Shown: in pieces, positions 63,722 to 64,000 of the stretch
Layout: every line of letters begins with the position of its first letter
Position numbering within the stretch: position 1 is the first letter of the stretch
NCBI GenBank assembly: GCA_943787445.1
Contig: CALSML010000018.1
Location: forward strand, 1-64,000
From: an uncultured Alphaproteobacteria bacterium
GTDB taxonomy: Bacteria; Pseudomonadota; Alphaproteobacteria; UBA6615
Direction: 5' to 3'
DNA length: 64,000 bases
Notes under the pieces: generated by a model
The model's database searches: none
What the model saw: only the letters and a program-made list of their open reading frames with translations
Told to the model about the DNA's origin: nothing
Position numbers and translations under genes: made by a program

Positions 63722-64000
63722 ATGTCAGTTGCCGAAGAATCCGGTCTAAGCGTGTCGAGCAACGTCGCGCAATGTCTCGTCGACGAACGTATTCCTGTTA
63801 TCGACATCAGTGGCTACCTGTCCGGCGACCCACAGGCCGTCGAACAGTTTGCCGTGGATTTGCGCGCAATTCAGGAAGATCTGGGTTTCTACTGCATCGT
63901 GAACCACGGTGTTGATCAATCCCTGATCGACAGCGCCTTTGATCAAATCGCAGAGCTCTTCGCCCTGCCTGAAGACGTCAAAATGAACCACAAGGTCGAT
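63722..64000 (+). CDS. Isopenicillin N synthase-like 2OG-Fe(II) oxygenase, 5' part
   Basis: The gene runs off the end of the window. The 93 residues seen (MSVAEESGLSVSSN... then IPVIDISGYLSGDPQAVEQ, VDLRAIQEDLGFYCIVNHGVDQSLIDSAFDQIAELFALPEDVKM) form the N-terminal DIOX_N domain of 2-oxoglutarate/Fe(II) oxygenases related to isopenicillin N synthase; metal ligands would be farther on. Probably follows the LLM oxidoreductase in one transcript. Confidence 0.85.
   Translation, partial: MSVAEESGLSVSSNVAQCLVDERIPVIDISGYLSGDPQAVEQFAVDLRAIQEDLGFYCIVNHGVDQSLIDSAFDQIAELFALPEDVKMNHKVD

Overview
The window is high-GC DNA from an alphaproteobacterium. The evidence is a complete division and cell wall (dcw) cluster in the usual alphaproteobacterial order, an alphaproteobacterial type A RNase P RNA, an FtsZ with a very long Ala/Pro-rich linker ending in the conserved C-terminal peptide, a two-gene MetH, and an ArsR-methyltransferase fusion beside metF. 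A Rhodospirillales-like marine or soil organism is my best guess, but the genus cannot be read from the sequence. No tRNA, rRNA, CRISPR array, phage or insertion sequence was recognised.

Layout: 1-2.8 kb holds the end of a DjlA-type DnaJ protein, an ABC-F ATPase and AmpD, all with frameshifts. 2.8-3.2 kb is rnpB. 3.5-22.4 kb is the dcw cluster (mraZ, rsmH, ftsL, ftsI, murE, murF, mraY, murD, ftsW, murG, murC, murB, ddl, ftsQ, ftsA, ftsZ), nearly every junction overlapping by an ATGA or similar, behind a promoter carrying four 10-bp-phased MraZ boxes. 22.5-29.2 kb continues with lpxC, bamD, recN, an EamA transporter and ligA. 29.2-35 kb holds an aryl-CoA-type flavin monooxygenase with a thioesterase, aminopeptidase P, a cupin and a GMC oxidoreductase. 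34.9-41.2 kb holds prmA, a UvrD/PcrA helicase, a degenerate S1C protease homologue, a suspicious CBS/diguanylate cyclase junction and a LysR regulator.

41.7-45.1 kb is a small catabolic island: a cyanuric acid hydrolase/barbiturase-family ring-opening enzyme, an AMI1-like amidase and two cupin proteins, with the LysR gene divergent. 45.2-50.8 kb is a methionine-cycle operon (SahR-like regulator, metF, split metH) behind a 28-bp palindrome that overlaps a consensus -35 promoter. 51.2-52.6 kb has mlaA and mlaC. 52.6-58.5 kb has ettA, a double-YCII protein and queuosine genes (queG, queF, queA and a divergent YhhQ transporter). 58.5-64 kb has a broken lpxR-like gene, a PEBP protein, a PaaK-like CoA ligase with a citryl-CoA-lyase-like enzyme, a luciferase-like monooxygenase and the start of a 2OG-Fe(II) oxygenase.

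Quality caveat: single-base frameshifts occur throughout, including in the essential genes ftsI, murG and ftsZ, and are dense at 1-2.3 kb and 33.2-39.6 kb. Breaks in essential single-copy genes point to sequence error, so broken genes elsewhere in the window should not be taken as pseudogenes without re-reading. I annotate such genes as one feature spanning all frames.
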